A stretch of DNA of 64,000 nucleotides from Phascolarctobacterium sp. (GCF_030531065.1 NZ_JAUNOQ010000002.1:63953-127952), one strand, 5' to 3'; counted from the first letter of the stretch, positions 7,974-16,547 are shown. Made by a program: numbers and translations. The notes: generated by a model not told the origin, from the sequence alone.

Positions 7974-9704
7974 CTAATCGCGGTTTTGCGCTTTGTAGTG
8001 CGTATGCAATAGACTATGGGCTTTTTCTCCGAGAGGTTCGCCAAGCCAAGTAGCATAAAGCGTTTTTATTTCCGGATTATCATGGGATTTTCGTAATTCG
8101 CTGGCACGATCGCAGGCAAGCAGCCCTTCGCGACGCATTTTGCGTATCCCGCCGCTTACCGGTATGGGCTGTCCGCCGCCGCCGATGCAGCCTCCCGGAC
8201 AGGCCATAACTTCAATAAAATGATAATCAGCCGTTCCCGCCTTCATACGCTCCAGCATTTTTTTAGCGGAGCCCAAGGTATTGCAGACCGCTATCTTCAC
8301 CGCCGTACCTGCCACGTCTACGACCGCCTCGCGGGTTTCCGCCATGCCGCGTACCTCGGTATAATCTACTTTAGGCAGGCTTGCTCCCGCCACGACGTCG
8401 GCTACAGTACGCAGAGCCGCTTCCATAACGCCGCCCGTCGTACCAAAAATTACCGCCGCGCCGGTACCGGTACCCAAAGGCGAATCGTACTGGCTTTCCG
8501 GCAGCGAAGCAAAATTAATGCCTGCCTCGCGGATCATGCGTCCCAGCTCCCGCGTAGTAATGACAATATCCACGTCGCGGTAGCCGCTGCTGCACATTTC
8601 CTCTCTGGCAGCCTCCGCCTTTTTAGCCGTACAGGGCATTACGGATACGCTGACGATCTGTGCCGGGTCAATCCCGGCTCTTTCGGCATAGTAGGTTTTC
8701 GCTATAGCGCCGAACATCTGCTGCGGCGATTTAGCCGTGGATAAATGGGGCAGCAGCTCAGGATATTTCATTTCAATCATATTTACCCAGCCGGGGCTGC
8801 AGGAGGTAATCATAGGCAGCACGCCGCCGTTCTGCAGGCGCTCTAAAAATTCGTGCCCCTCCTCCATAATCGTCAGATCGGCTGAAAAATTAGTATCGAA
8901 TACTTTATCAAAGCCCAGCTGCCGCAAAGCAGTGACCATTTTCCCCGTCACAATCTCGCCGGCGGGAATGCCCAGTTCCTCGCCCAAGGCCACGCGCACT
9001 GCCGGAGCTGTCTGCACGACGACTACCTTGCTGTCGTCGTTGATGGCGTTCCAAACCCTTTCCGTATCGTCCTTTTCCACAATGGCGCCCGTAGGACAAA
9101 CGCTGGCGCACTGGCCGCAGTAGCTGCACTGAGAATTAAGCAGATCATGCTCGAAGGCCGTCGAAACGATGGTATTGAAGCCGCGTCCGGCAAAGCTGTA
9201 GACATTCATGCCCTGAACGTCGCGGCAAACACGTATGCAACGGCCGCACAAAATACATTTTTCCTGATCGCGTACCAGCGACGGATTGCTACTGTCGATA
9301 GTATGCGCCTTAGTTTCGCCGCCCTCAAAGCGCAGCTTGCGCACGCCCAAATCGGCCGCCATATTCTGCAGCTCGCAATCGCCGCTTTTTTGGCAGCACA
9401 AGCAGTCCTTGGGATGGTTTGTCAAAAGCAGCTCGATAACCGTTTTACGCGCCTCGCGCACTTTATTGGTATTGGTTTTGACCACCATACCCTCGCTTAC
9501 AGGATAAACGCAGGAAGCAACCAGGGTACGCGCGCCGCTGGCCTCTACCATGCACAGGCGGCAGGCTCCCTCAGCCCGCAGGTCGGGATGATAGCACAGC
9601 GTAGGAATATAGATACCGGCGGCACGAGCCGCCTCCAGGACGGAGCTTCCGGCAGGAGCCTGGATCTGCCGGCCGTCAATCGTTAAATTTACCATTTTCA
9701 TCAT
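7974..9704 (-). CDS. hndD: NAD-linked [FeFe]-hydrogenase catalytic subunit (HndD/HydA)
   Basis: This 576-residue catalytic subunit has, in order, a 2Fe-2S plant-ferredoxin-like domain (Cys near residues 37, 48, 51 and 65), the His-ligated cluster motif HPKDCLCCQKSGDC (97-110), two 4Fe-4S motifs (CILCGRCIRVC from 150, CSYCGQCASVC from 193) and the H-cluster domain. The H-cluster signatures are TSCSPGW (300-306), MPCTAKK and EVMACPGGCIGGGGQP. The start is ATG with GAGGGGG upstream; a longer frame upstream overlaps hndC and is rejected. With hndC, hndB and hndA it should form an NAD(H)-linked, possibly electron-bifurcating, hydrogenase. L1 reads TSCS rather than the common TSCC. Confidence 0.95.
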   Translation of the reverse strand: MMKMVNLTIDGRQIQAPAGSSVLEAARAAGIYIPTLCYHPDLRAEGACRLCMVEASGARTLVASCVYPVSEGMVVKTNTNKVREARKTVIELLLTNHPKDCLCCQKSGDCELQNMAADLGVRKLRFEGGETKAHTIDSSNPSLVRDQEKCILCGRCIRVCRDVQGMNVYSFAGRGFNTIVSTAFEHDLLNSQCSYCGQCASVCPTGAIVEKDDTERVWNAINDDSKVVVVQTAPAVRVALGEELGIPAGEIVTGKMVTALRQLGFDKVFDTNFSADLTIMEEGHEFLERLQNGGVLPMITSCSPGWVNMIEMKYPELLPHLSTAKSPQQMFGAIAKTYYAERAGIDPAQIVSVSVMPCTAKKAEAAREEMCSSGYRDVDIVITTRELGRMIREAGINFASLPESQYDSPLGTGTGAAVIFGTTGGVMEAALRTVADVVAGASLPKVDYTEVRGMAETREAVVDVAGTAVKIAVCNTLGSAKKMLERMKAGTADYHFIEVMACPGGCIGGGGQPIPVSGGIRKMRREGLLACDRASELRKSHDNPEIKTLYATWLGEPLGEKAHSLLHTHYKAQNRD

Positions 9705-9714
9705 GCAGACCCCC

Positions 9715-11505
9715 TCAGCTCTTAATAATAGCCTTAAACGGACACGCCGACATGCAAGCGCCGCATTTAATACACTTAGTCTGATCGATAACATGCTGCT
9801 TTTTCACAGCGCCGCTGATAGCCTTCGCCGGACAATTGCGCGCGCATAAGCCGCAGCCGCGACAAGCGTCGGTAATAGTATAACGCGCCATCTTTTCGCA
9901 TACGGCCGCCGGACAGCGCTTTTCTTTAATATGAGCCTCGTACTCGTGGCGGAAATACTTCAAGGTAGACAGCACAGGGTTAGGCGCGGTCTGTCCCAAG
10001 CCGCACAGAGCCGTTTCCTTGATATTCTTCGCCAGATTTTCCAGCAGCTTGATATCGCCCTCGCGGCCCTGCCCTTCCGTAATACGGTTCAAAATCTCCA
10101 GCATACGCTTCGTTCCCTCGCGGCAGGGAGTACACTTGCCGCAGGATTCGGACTGGGTGAAATTCAGGAAGAACTTAGCCACGTCCACCATGCAGGTGTC
10201 TTCGTCCATAACGACCAGGCCGCCGCTGCCCATCATAGCTCCGGCAGCGATCAAAGAATCGTAGTCTACAGGCAGGTCCAGCATGCTTTCCGGCAGGCAG
10301 CCGCCCGACGGGCCGCCTATCTGCACCGCTTTGAACTTTTTGCCGTTGGTGATGCCGCCGCCGATATCGTAAATAATTTCGCGCATGGTGATGCCCATGG
10401 GAACCTCGGCCAGACCGGTATTATTTATCTTGCCCGTTAAAGCGAAAACCTTGGTGCCCTTGGATTTTTCCGTGCCGAACTGGCAGTACCAGTCCGCGCC
10501 GTGTACAATAATCTGCGCCACGTTAGCGAAGGTTTCGACGTTGTTAATATTCGTCGGTTTGCCCCACAGTCCGGATACGGCCGGGAAGGGCGGACGGGGA
10601 CGCGGCATACCGCGCTTACCCTCGATGGAGGCCATCAGCGCCGTTTCCTCGCCGCAGACAAAAGCGCCTGCGCCCTCTTTAATATGCAGCTTAAAGCTAA
10701 AACCGCTGCCGAAAATATTCTCGCCTAAAAGGCCCATCTCCTCTGCCTGCTGAATAGCGATACGCAGGCGTTTAATAGCCAAAGGATATTCGGCGCGCAC
10801 ATAAATATAGCCTTCGTCAGCGCCGATAGCATAGCCGCAGACAGCCATGCCCTCCAGCACGCGATGGGGGTCGCCCTCCAGTACGCTGCGGTCCATAAAC
10901 GCGCCCGGATCGCCCTCGTCCGCATTGCAGATAACATATTTTTTATCGCTGACCGAAGCTTTGGCAAACTGCCATTTCATGCCCGTGGGAAAGCCGCCAC
11001 CGCCGCGTCCGCGCAGCCCGGATTTTTTTACCTCCTCTACCACTTGCTCGGGAGTCATTTCCGTTACGGCCTTAGCCAGCGCCTCATAACCGCCTACGGC
11101 GATATATTCTTCAATAGCCTCCGGATTGATAGCGCCGCAGTTGGCCAGCACCAGACGATGCTGCTTTTTGTAAAACCCAATCTCAGAATAATTAGGCACT
11201 CTGTCCTGGGTTAAAGGCTCATGGTACAGCAGGCGCTGCACAATGCGCCCCTTATATAAATGCTCTTCGACAATATCCTTAACGTCCTCGTTTTTGACGC
11301 CGCAATAAAAGGTGCCTTCAGGATATACGATAACCAGCGGGCCATGCTCGCAAAAGCCGTGGCAGCCGGTTTCAACCACCATTACCTCGTCCTGCAGCCC
11401 AAAGCTTTGCAGCTCTTTGGCAAAGGCTATCTGGATTTCCTTGGAACCGTTGGCCTTGCAGCCCGTACCGCCGCAAACCAACACATGAGCTCTGATATGC
11501 TGCAT
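9715..11505 (-). CDS. hndC: NAD-linked hydrogenase flavoprotein subunit (HndC/HydB, NuoF-like)
   Basis: This 596-residue protein has an N-terminal thioredoxin-like 2Fe-2S domain (CGGTGCKANG, then ETGCHGFCEHGP), a NuoF-type FMN/NAD domain (GRGGGGFPTG and CNADEGDPGAFMDR), the SLBB region, a 4Fe-4S motif ESCGKCTPCREG and a C-terminal pair of 4Fe-4S motifs (CRGCGLCARNCP and CIKCGACMSACP). This is the complete layout of HydB/HndC. It oxidises or reduces NAD(P) and passes electrons to HndD, encoded 10 nt downstream. The ATG start has a GGAGG ribosome site. Confidence 0.95.
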   Translation of the reverse strand: MQHIRAHVLVCGGTGCKANGSKEIQIAFAKELQSFGLQDEVMVVETGCHGFCEHGPLVIVYPEGTFYCGVKNEDVKDIVEEHLYKGRIVQRLLYHEPLTQDRVPNYSEIGFYKKQHRLVLANCGAINPEAIEEYIAVGGYEALAKAVTEMTPEQVVEEVKKSGLRGRGGGGFPTGMKWQFAKASVSDKKYVICNADEGDPGAFMDRSVLEGDPHRVLEGMAVCGYAIGADEGYIYVRAEYPLAIKRLRIAIQQAEEMGLLGENIFGSGFSFKLHIKEGAGAFVCGEETALMASIEGKRGMPRPRPPFPAVSGLWGKPTNINNVETFANVAQIIVHGADWYCQFGTEKSKGTKVFALTGKINNTGLAEVPMGITMREIIYDIGGGITNGKKFKAVQIGGPSGGCLPESMLDLPVDYDSLIAAGAMMGSGGLVVMDEDTCMVDVAKFFLNFTQSESCGKCTPCREGTKRMLEILNRITEGQGREGDIKLLENLAKNIKETALCGLGQTAPNPVLSTLKYFRHEYEAHIKEKRCPAAVCEKMARYTITDACRGCGLCARNCPAKAISGAVKKQHVIDQTKCIKCGACMSACPFKAIIKS

Positions 11506-11572
11506 AATTTCTCCTCCAGTCCGCTGCCCGCCGTTGGCAGCCTATGCCGCAGCTGCCAACTGCGGCAGTATT

Positions 11573-11938
11573 TTATTCGTCTATTTTACCGACTACCAGC
11601 TCTTCCACAATTCTGCCGTTGACCACATGCTCGGCAATAATTTTCGGCACATCCTCCGGCTTCACCTTGCCATAGGTAATGCGGGCTTCGCCGGGACGCA
11701 CCACATCCACCAGCACCTCTTTTTCACACATGCCGATGCAGCCCGTCTGCTGTACCTGTACCTCCAGCAGCCGCCGCTTATTAAGCTCGTCCAAAATTGC
11801 CTTCATGACCTCGCGGGCTCCGGCAGCGATACCGCAGGTCCCCATGCCCACAATAATCTTGGTTCCCGTTTCCTTCCGCAGCTTGATATCCGCTTTCAAT
11901 TTATCACGCAAAGCGTGCAGATCCGCTAAGCTTTTCAT
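11573..11938 (-). CDS. hndB: 2Fe-2S thioredoxin-like ferredoxin subunit (HndB-like)
   Basis: This 121-residue protein carries the four Cys of a thioredoxin-like ferredoxin: Cys in GMGTCGIAAGA, then QTGCIGMCEKE. It matches HndB of NAD(P)-reducing hydrogenases in size and motif spacing, although only two Cys lie in the second motif and one is visible in the first. It is encoded one nt from the preceding HATPase gene and 67 nt before hndC, so it is probably part of the complex or an electron relay. Confidence 0.88.
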   Translation of the reverse strand: MKSLADLHALRDKLKADIKLRKETGTKIIVGMGTCGIAAGAREVMKAILDELNKRRLLEVQVQQTGCIGMCEKEVLVDVVRPGEARITYGKVKPEDVPKIIAEHVVNGRIVEELVVGKIDE

Positions 11939-11939
11939 T

Positions 11940-12488
11940 TCATAACCTCCCTTGCAGCTTCGCCAGCTGCTGTCCTAAATACTGGCTCAGCCAAGCGTAA
12001 ATTTCGGAATTGGCAAAATCGCAGGCGTCGCCCAAAATATCCCGCACCTCCTGCGTTGTAAAGATAAAGCTGCCGCCTGCGCAGCTATACTTAAAATACA
12101 ATTCTATCTGCGGCGCTCCCGCCAGCAGCACGGCAATGCTGTCCGCCAAATCGCCTAAAGGCGGGCGGTCAATATTATCCGCAGCAAAATAAGCGGCCAG
12201 CTCCGTGCCCTTACCCGGCGCCGAAGCGATGTCCAAACGGCCGCCGCACTGCTGCGTTACCATATCCATGAAAGGTATGCCCAGCCCTACCTTGCGCGTC
12301 TTACGCGACGTAACGAAAGGGTCGCGCACCTGGCGCAGCATTTGCGCGTCCATACCGCAGCCGTCGTCGCTGACGCGAAAGACAAAAAAGCCGGCTTCAT
12401 TTTCATTGACCTCGATAGCGATATGCTTCGCTCCGGCAGCCACCGAATTCTGCGCAATATCCAAAATATGCAGCGACAGCTCCCGCAT
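11940..12488 (-). CDS. HATPase-fold (anti-sigma/kinase-like) ATP-binding protein in hydrogenase operon
   Basis: This 182-residue protein has a GHKL ATP-binding domain: N-box region LHILDIAQNSVAAGAKHI (about residues 6-23), G1-like SDDGCGMD, and VGLGIPFMDM. There is no dimerisation/phosphoacceptor domain of ordinary histidine kinases and no membrane segment, and the last 60 residues form a separate C-terminal part. It sits between hndA (stop 2 nt before its ATG) and hndB, fully within the catalytic operon. Such proteins recur in [FeFe]-hydrogenase operons of anaerobes, but their role is not established. A redox-linked switch is inference. Confidence 0.8.
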   Translation of the reverse strand: MRELSLHILDIAQNSVAAGAKHIAIEVNENEAGFFVFRVSDDGCGMDAQMLRQVRDPFVTSRKTRKVGLGIPFMDMVTQQCGGRLDIASAPGKGTELAAYFAADNIDRPPLGDLADSIAVLLAGAPQIELYFKYSCAGGSFIFTTQEVRDILGDACDFANSEIYAWLSQYLGQQLAKLQGRL

Positions 12489-12489
12489 T

Positions 12490-12999
12490 TTATTTATACC
12501 TGTCTAAAATGGCCGCCAGCTTATCTGTAGTCAGACGACCGTGAGTGTCCTCGTTGATTTGCATAACGGGAGCTAAACCGCAGGCGCCTATACAAGCCAC
12601 CGTTTCCAGCGTAAACCGCAAATCCTCGGTGGTATGCCCCGCCTTAATGCCCAGCTGCTTTTCCAAAGCCTGCAAAATCGTTTTGCCGCCGCGCACATGG
12701 CAGGCAGTCCCCTGGCACACGCGGATAATATTGCGTCCGCGGGGATTCAGATGGAACAGGGAATAAAAGGTAACTACGCCGTAAATATCGGCAATGGGCG
12801 TGCCCGTCTGCTTAGCGATGTATTCCAGCACATCCTTGGGCAAATAATTATACAGATTCTGCACCTCCTGCAAAATCGGAATCAAGGGTCCCTTTACGTC
12901 CCTGTACTTGGCCAGAATAGCGTCGATGCGCACCCGTTCTGGATTTGCGCCGCCGCAGCAGCTGCAATTATGCTCCAGCCTGTTTTCACTGATGCTCAT
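12490..12999 (-). CDS. hndA: NAD-linked hydrogenase NuoE-like 2Fe-2S subunit (HndA/HydC)
   Basis: This 169-residue NuoE-family subunit carries an N-terminal CSCCGG and helical bundle, then the 2Fe-2S motif CQGTACHVRGG followed by ETVACIGACGLAPVM, the four Cys of a thioredoxin-like ferredoxin. The YGVVTFYSLFHLNPRG block is typical. It joins HndC in the diaphorase part of the complex. The ATG has GGAGGG upstream. A promoter-like sequence in the 116-nt gap before it suggests the structural genes can be expressed apart from the upstream signalling genes. Confidence 0.93.
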   Translation of the reverse strand: MSISENRLEHNCSCCGGANPERVRIDAILAKYRDVKGPLIPILQEVQNLYNYLPKDVLEYIAKQTGTPIADIYGVVTFYSLFHLNPRGRNIIRVCQGTACHVRGGKTILQALEKQLGIKAGHTTEDLRFTLETVACIGACGLAPVMQINEDTHGRLTTDKLAAILDRYK

Positions 13000-13043
13000 G
13001 GTATCCCTCCTCCAAAAAGGAATATGAATATATTACTAAATTA

Positions 13044-13072
13044 AGTATAGCATTATAGTAAAGTTTAAGCAA
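13044..13072 (-). promoter_or_regulatory. Candidate internal promoter before hndA
   Basis: On the minus strand TTGCTT (13067-13072), 17 nt, TATACT (13044-13049), with start expected near 13037, about 38 nt before the hndA ATG. Confidence 0.5.
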
Positions 13073-13115
13073 CGCTGTATGCTGTATGCCCTGCTTATAG
13101 CATACTATATTTCTA

Positions 13116-13886
13116 TTATTTTTCGCAGAAATCCGAAAATTTTCCTGGCAATAAGCTGCGCCCGCCGTATCCCGCCAAAGCCAGCTGCAGCTCCTGCAGC
13201 GTCAGCGCTTCTACGGTAAGCAGATTTTTCGGCCCCTGCACAAAGTCCAGTATATTATGGGCGTCCGAATCAGTCACATAGGGCAGATAGCCCGCCAATC
13301 GCTGCAAAGAGGACTGTACGCTGCGCCGCCAGCCTGCGGCAGAAATTTCCGCCGCCGCAAAGCCAAAGCCCGGCTCGATAAAGCCCAGCTGGCCTACAAT
13401 GCTGTAGGCCGGGCGGTCGATATGCGCGGCAATGGTTAAGCCGCCTAAGGCCGCCACCTGGCGCACCACCTGCTCAGCAGTTAAATTGAGAGGAGCCAAC
13501 ATCAGCCGTTCCTCCTCCCGCACAAATTCATCCTCCGAATCCACCACGAACTGCGCTCCAAAGCGGGCGGCGTCGTTAAGCCTGCCGTTCATATGCTTAT
13601 CCACTACCTGCTGCCAAGCTTCCAGCTGCTCCAGCGTATCGAACAGCGCCACAATATGCGCCTCCTCCAGACATTCCACCTCCATGCCCGGAAAAACCTT
13701 CACGCCGTATTCTTCGCCGCAGCGCACGGCAGCCGCCGCATTGGCGCTGGCATTGTGGTCCGTAATAGCGATTGCGCCAATGCCAAATTCCGCAGCCCGC
13801 AGCACAATATGATGGGGCGTCATTTCTACCTCGGCGCAGGGCGAAAGCAGCGTATGAATATGCAGATCGGTTAAAACGCGCTGCAT
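13116..13886 (-). CDS. PHP-domain phosphoesterase-like protein
   Basis: This 256-residue protein begins with the PHP signature DLHIHTLLSPCAEVEMTP, followed by AITDHNASANA, EVECLEEAHIVALF, TIAAHIDRPAYS and a C-terminal SDAHN, giving the metal-binding His/Asp set of the PHP/TrpH family. It is probably a metal-dependent phosphoesterase acting on a nucleotide or phosphorylated substrate; the substrate is unknown. It follows the DRTGG gene by 3 nt and belongs to the signalling half of the hydrogenase locus. Confidence 0.88.
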   Translation of the reverse strand: MQRVLTDLHIHTLLSPCAEVEMTPHHIVLRAAEFGIGAIAITDHNASANAAAAVRCGEEYGVKVFPGMEVECLEEAHIVALFDTLEQLEAWQQVVDKHMNGRLNDAARFGAQFVVDSEDEFVREEERLMLAPLNLTAEQVVRQVAALGGLTIAAHIDRPAYSIVGQLGFIEPGFGFAAAEISAAGWRRSVQSSLQRLAGYLPYVTDSDAHNILDFVQGPKNLLTVEALTLQELQLALAGYGGRSLLPGKFSDFCEK

Positions 13887-13889
13887 AGC

Positions 13890-14240
13890 CTATGCCCGGC
13901 CCACGCCCAGGGCGTACAGCTTACCAATAACCTCAAAGGCAGGTTCCTCGGTAGCGGCGATGACCACATCGTTCAGATTAGCCTTGTTCAGCGTATCGGC
14001 GGCAACGGGTCCGTCGCCTGCCACAATCACGGCGGATAAGCCTATGAGAGAAGCGACGGCAGCCACGTTCTGATGCCCCTGCATCGTCACCCACACCATG
14101 CCCGGCTGGGCCTGTCCCATAGCGTTGCTCAGCAGGTCGGACGCATAACCGCCCTCCACGTCGGCATACAGCGCATCCTCGGATACATCCTTAGTCAGCA
14201 GCTTTAAATTCAGTGCATCGATCATTTCTTTAACCTTCAT
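13890..14240 (-). CDS. DRTGG-domain protein (second copy)
   Basis: This 116-residue protein shows the DRTGG-type fold pattern: LLTKDVSEDALYADVEGGYASDL, then a Gly/Val-rich segment with GHQNVAAVASLIGLSAVIV and a C-terminal GKLYALGVG. The ATG at 14240 has GGAGG 9 nt upstream; an ATG 9 nt earlier directly abuts that site and is less likely. It overlaps the upstream hydrogenase-like gene by 11 nt, suggesting translational coupling. DRTGG domains are found in phosphotransacetylase and CBS proteins; here the ligand and role are unknown. Confidence 0.78.
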   Translation of the reverse strand: MKVKEMIDALNLKLLTKDVSEDALYADVEGGYASDLLSNAMGQAQPGMVWVTMQGHQNVAAVASLIGLSAVIVAGDGPVAADTLNKANLNDVVIAATEEPAFEVIGKLYALGVGRA

Positions 14241-15603
14241 TATGCTCATCCTCCGTATTATTCAACATCTTAGGCTCATGATAAATAGGAATCTGCCTTG
14301 CCAGCTCCAGCATTCCCTGGGAAAGCTTATGCACGCTGGCGCGCAGCTTAAAGATACAGTCAATCTCGTGCGCCTTGCCCTGCACGATATCCTCTGCCAA
14401 TCCCTGACAGCTGGGCGCGCCGCAGGCGCCGCAGTCCAGCCCCGGCAGGGAACACAGTACCTCCTCCATGCGCTCGAACTTTTTCATCGCTTCCATAATA
14501 TCGTCGTCCAGCTGCATCATAGGCCGCGGCACCAGCTTTTTGCGGTAAGCCGCCGAGGTGGGGAAATCCTGCAGCACCATGGTCTGCGCCATAGCCGCAT
14601 GCCTGTCGTCAGGCTCTGCGGCGCGCATAGCGCTGATGCGCTGCCGCAGATTGCATTCCGCTACAAATTTATTTTCCGCTGTCAAAAGGCCGCCCAGGCA
14701 GCCGCCCTTACAGGACAAGCATTCCACATAATCCAGCTGCGGCATTTTATTCATGGAAATCTGCTCTAAAATATCATATACATTATCGATGCCATGCACC
14801 GATAAGCCGTTAGTAATCCCGGCAGAAACAATTTCCCCTCCGTAAGCGCCCCAGCTAAGCCCATAGGAAGAGCCGGTACGCACATGCAGCTCGTGCCCGC
14901 CGCCAAGATTTTTCAACAGCAGGCCATAAATCTCCGCCAGGCCAAAGCTGCCGGAAAGCTCCGTATGCTGTACATCCACCGACTGGCGGATATTTGTTTC
15001 CTTGGACGGACAGGGCGAGATAAACCAAACGCCGATCAGCTCCGGCGGCATTTGCAGCCGGGCGACCGCCTCGCGCTTCACATAAATAGCCGCCGCCTCC
15101 ACCGGAGCCAGCACCGGCACCACCTGCTTAATCAGCTCGGGGAATTTTACCTGAATCAAACGCAACACAGCCGGACAGGTGCTGGAAATCAGAGGCTTGC
15201 GCCCGCCTGTATAATTTTTAATATAGTCCTCTATCTCGCAGGCTATATATTCGGAAGCCAGCGAAACGTCAAAAATCTCGTCGAAGCCAAGATTGTGCAG
15301 CCCCTGCCAAATATCCGTCAGCGGTACGCTGGCCGGAAACTGGGAATACAGCGACGGCGCAGGCAGCACAATATTATAGGCATATTTGGTCAGCCCCTCC
15401 AGCGTGTCGGAACGCACGGAAAAGGCATGGTAGGGACAACCAGCGGCGCAGGCTCCGCAGTCGATGCAGCGGTCAGCCAGAATTTCCGCCTGACCGTTGC
15501 GCACGCGAATAGCCTCCGTCGGACAAAGCTTAACGCAGGATACGCAGCCCTGACATTTATCCTGCTGCAGCTGCACAGAATGATAGTATTTAGTAGGAGC
15601 CAT
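14230..15603 (-). CDS. [FeFe]-hydrogenase-like iron-sulfur protein, probable sensor type
   Basis: This 457-residue protein carries two N-terminal 4Fe-4S motifs (CQGCVSCVKLCP from 17, CIDCGACAAGCP from 46), a [FeFe]-hydrogenase large-chain domain and a C-terminal 4Fe-4S domain (Cys 384, 391, 394 and 399 in CSLPGLDCGACGAPSC). H-cluster loops are present but altered: L1 is STCPAV (Cys143), L2 SPCPSK (Cys198), L3 CLSCKGGCLGG (Cys298 and Cys302) without the usual GGGQP. Retained Cys plus altered L1 and L3 resemble regulatory rather than catalytic hydrogenases. The ATG at 15603 has AGAGG at 8 nt; a GTG 9 nt upstream has no room for a ribosome site. It sits among HATPase and DRTGG genes. Confidence 0.82.
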   Translation of the reverse strand: MAPTKYYHSVQLQQDKCQGCVSCVKLCPTEAIRVRNGQAEILADRCIDCGACAAGCPYHAFSVRSDTLEGLTKYAYNIVLPAPSLYSQFPASVPLTDIWQGLHNLGFDEIFDVSLASEYIACEIEDYIKNYTGGRKPLISSTCPAVLRLIQVKFPELIKQVVPVLAPVEAAAIYVKREAVARLQMPPELIGVWFISPCPSKETNIRQSVDVQHTELSGSFGLAEIYGLLLKNLGGGHELHVRTGSSYGLSWGAYGGEIVSAGITNGLSVHGIDNVYDILEQISMNKMPQLDYVECLSCKGGCLGGLLTAENKFVAECNLRQRISAMRAAEPDDRHAAMAQTMVLQDFPTSAAYRKKLVPRPMMQLDDDIMEAMKKFERMEEVLCSLPGLDCGACGAPSCQGLAEDIVQGKAHEIDCIFKLRASVHKLSQGMLELARQIPIYHEPKMLNNTEDEHNEG

Positions 15604-15664
15604 GCGTATCACCTCTCTCTCAAAATATATTCAAGGCTGACGCCCAAGGGCCCAGCCGGCAACC

Positions 15665-16108
15665 TTACAAATCCTCGCTCTGATGCTTAAAGCACATAAC
15701 AATCGTCGTGCCCTGCCCCACAGCGGACTGAATATCAAATTCGTCGGAGCATTTCTGCATGTTAGGCAGGCCCATACCGGCGCCAAAGCCCATCTGACGC
15801 ACATAATCGGGCGCTGTGGACCAGCCCTCCTGCAGCGCCTTGTTGATATCGGGAATACCCGGCCCCTTATCGCTGACGGTAATCACTGTTTTATCAGGAA
15901 AAACCTCGGCCGCCACATTGCCGCCGCCGGCATGAATAATGACATTCATTTCCGCTTCATAGGTACCGATGGCGATACGGCGCACAATATCCGCCGGAAT
16001 ACCCAAACGCTGCAGCATCTTTTTAATTTTAGAGGAAGCCTCGCCGGCGCGTTCAAAGTCCCCGCCCACACAATCAAAAGCTATTTTTACAGATTTACTA
16101 TCGCCCAT
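15665..16108 (-). CDS. RsbW-like HATPase (anti-sigma-type) protein
   Basis: This 147-residue protein has the RsbW/SpoIIAB layout: GTYEAEMNVIIHAGGG as N-box region, VSDKGPGIPDINKALQEG as G1 and GFGAGMGLPNM as G2 box. The ATG at 16108 has AAGGAG; an in-frame upstream start would overlap the previous gene and has no good ribosome site. It lies 1 nt after the first DRTGG gene and before the hydrogenase-like sensor. The family usually controls partner proteins by phosphorylation or sequestration; no sigma factor or STAS partner is seen nearby, so its target is unknown. Confidence 0.85.
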   Translation of the reverse strand: MGDSKSVKIAFDCVGGDFERAGEASSKIKKMLQRLGIPADIVRRIAIGTYEAEMNVIIHAGGGNVAAEVFPDKTVITVSDKGPGIPDINKALQEGWSTAPDYVRQMGFGAGMGLPNMQKCSDEFDIQSAVGQGTTIVMCFKHQSEDL

Positions 16109-16109
16109 T

Positions 16110-16466
16110 CTATTTACTCCTTTTATGGCAGCCGCGAATCCCGGCCCCGTACAAAATACCGCAGGCTTCAAACAGCGAATAGCCTGTTACCAGAACCGGC
16201 AGCATATTTTCCTCTGCCGCAACCAGAATATCCTTGTCCGGGCGCTTATCGCGTACAAATACCAACGCGCTCAGCTCGGTCATTTCGGCAGTACGTACCA
16301 CCTGCATATTAGTCAGCCCTGTACACAGCAGCGTATTGCGCTTGGTAAAGGCTAATACATCGCTCATCATATCGCTGCCGCAGCAGGTTTCTACCTGACG
16401 TTCCAGATAATCCCGCCCCGCCAATACCTCGGCGTCCAGCAGCCTTTGCACATCTTTAAGATTCAT
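16110..16466 (-). CDS. DRTGG-domain protein (first gene of hydrogenase locus)
   Basis: This 118-residue protein resembles the other DRTGG protein of this locus: NLKDVQRLLDAEVLAGRDYL, CCGSDMMSDVLAF and a C-terminal LFEACGILYGAGIRG. The ATG at 16466 has GGGAG 8 nt upstream; earlier ATGs at 16472 and 16481 have poorer sites. It is the first gene after the locus promoter. Binding of a nucleotide-like ligand is possible from the family but unproven. Confidence 0.75.
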   Translation of the reverse strand: MNLKDVQRLLDAEVLAGRDYLERQVETCCGSDMMSDVLAFTKRNTLLCTGLTNMQVVRTAEMTELSALVFVRDKRPDKDILVAAEENMLPVLVTGYSLFEACGILYGAGIRGCHKRSK

Positions 16467-16518
16467 ACACATCGCTCCCATATGCTCGATCGTCAGTCTG
16501 ATATACTTATATAAATTT

Positions 16519-16547
16519 ATTGTACACTGTTCGTGGTAAGATGTAAA
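16519..16547 (-). promoter_or_regulatory. Promoter of the hydrogenase/signalling operon
   Basis: On the minus strand TTTACA (16542-16547), 17 nt, TACAAT (16519-16524), about 50 nt upstream of the first DRTGG gene. Confidence 0.6.
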
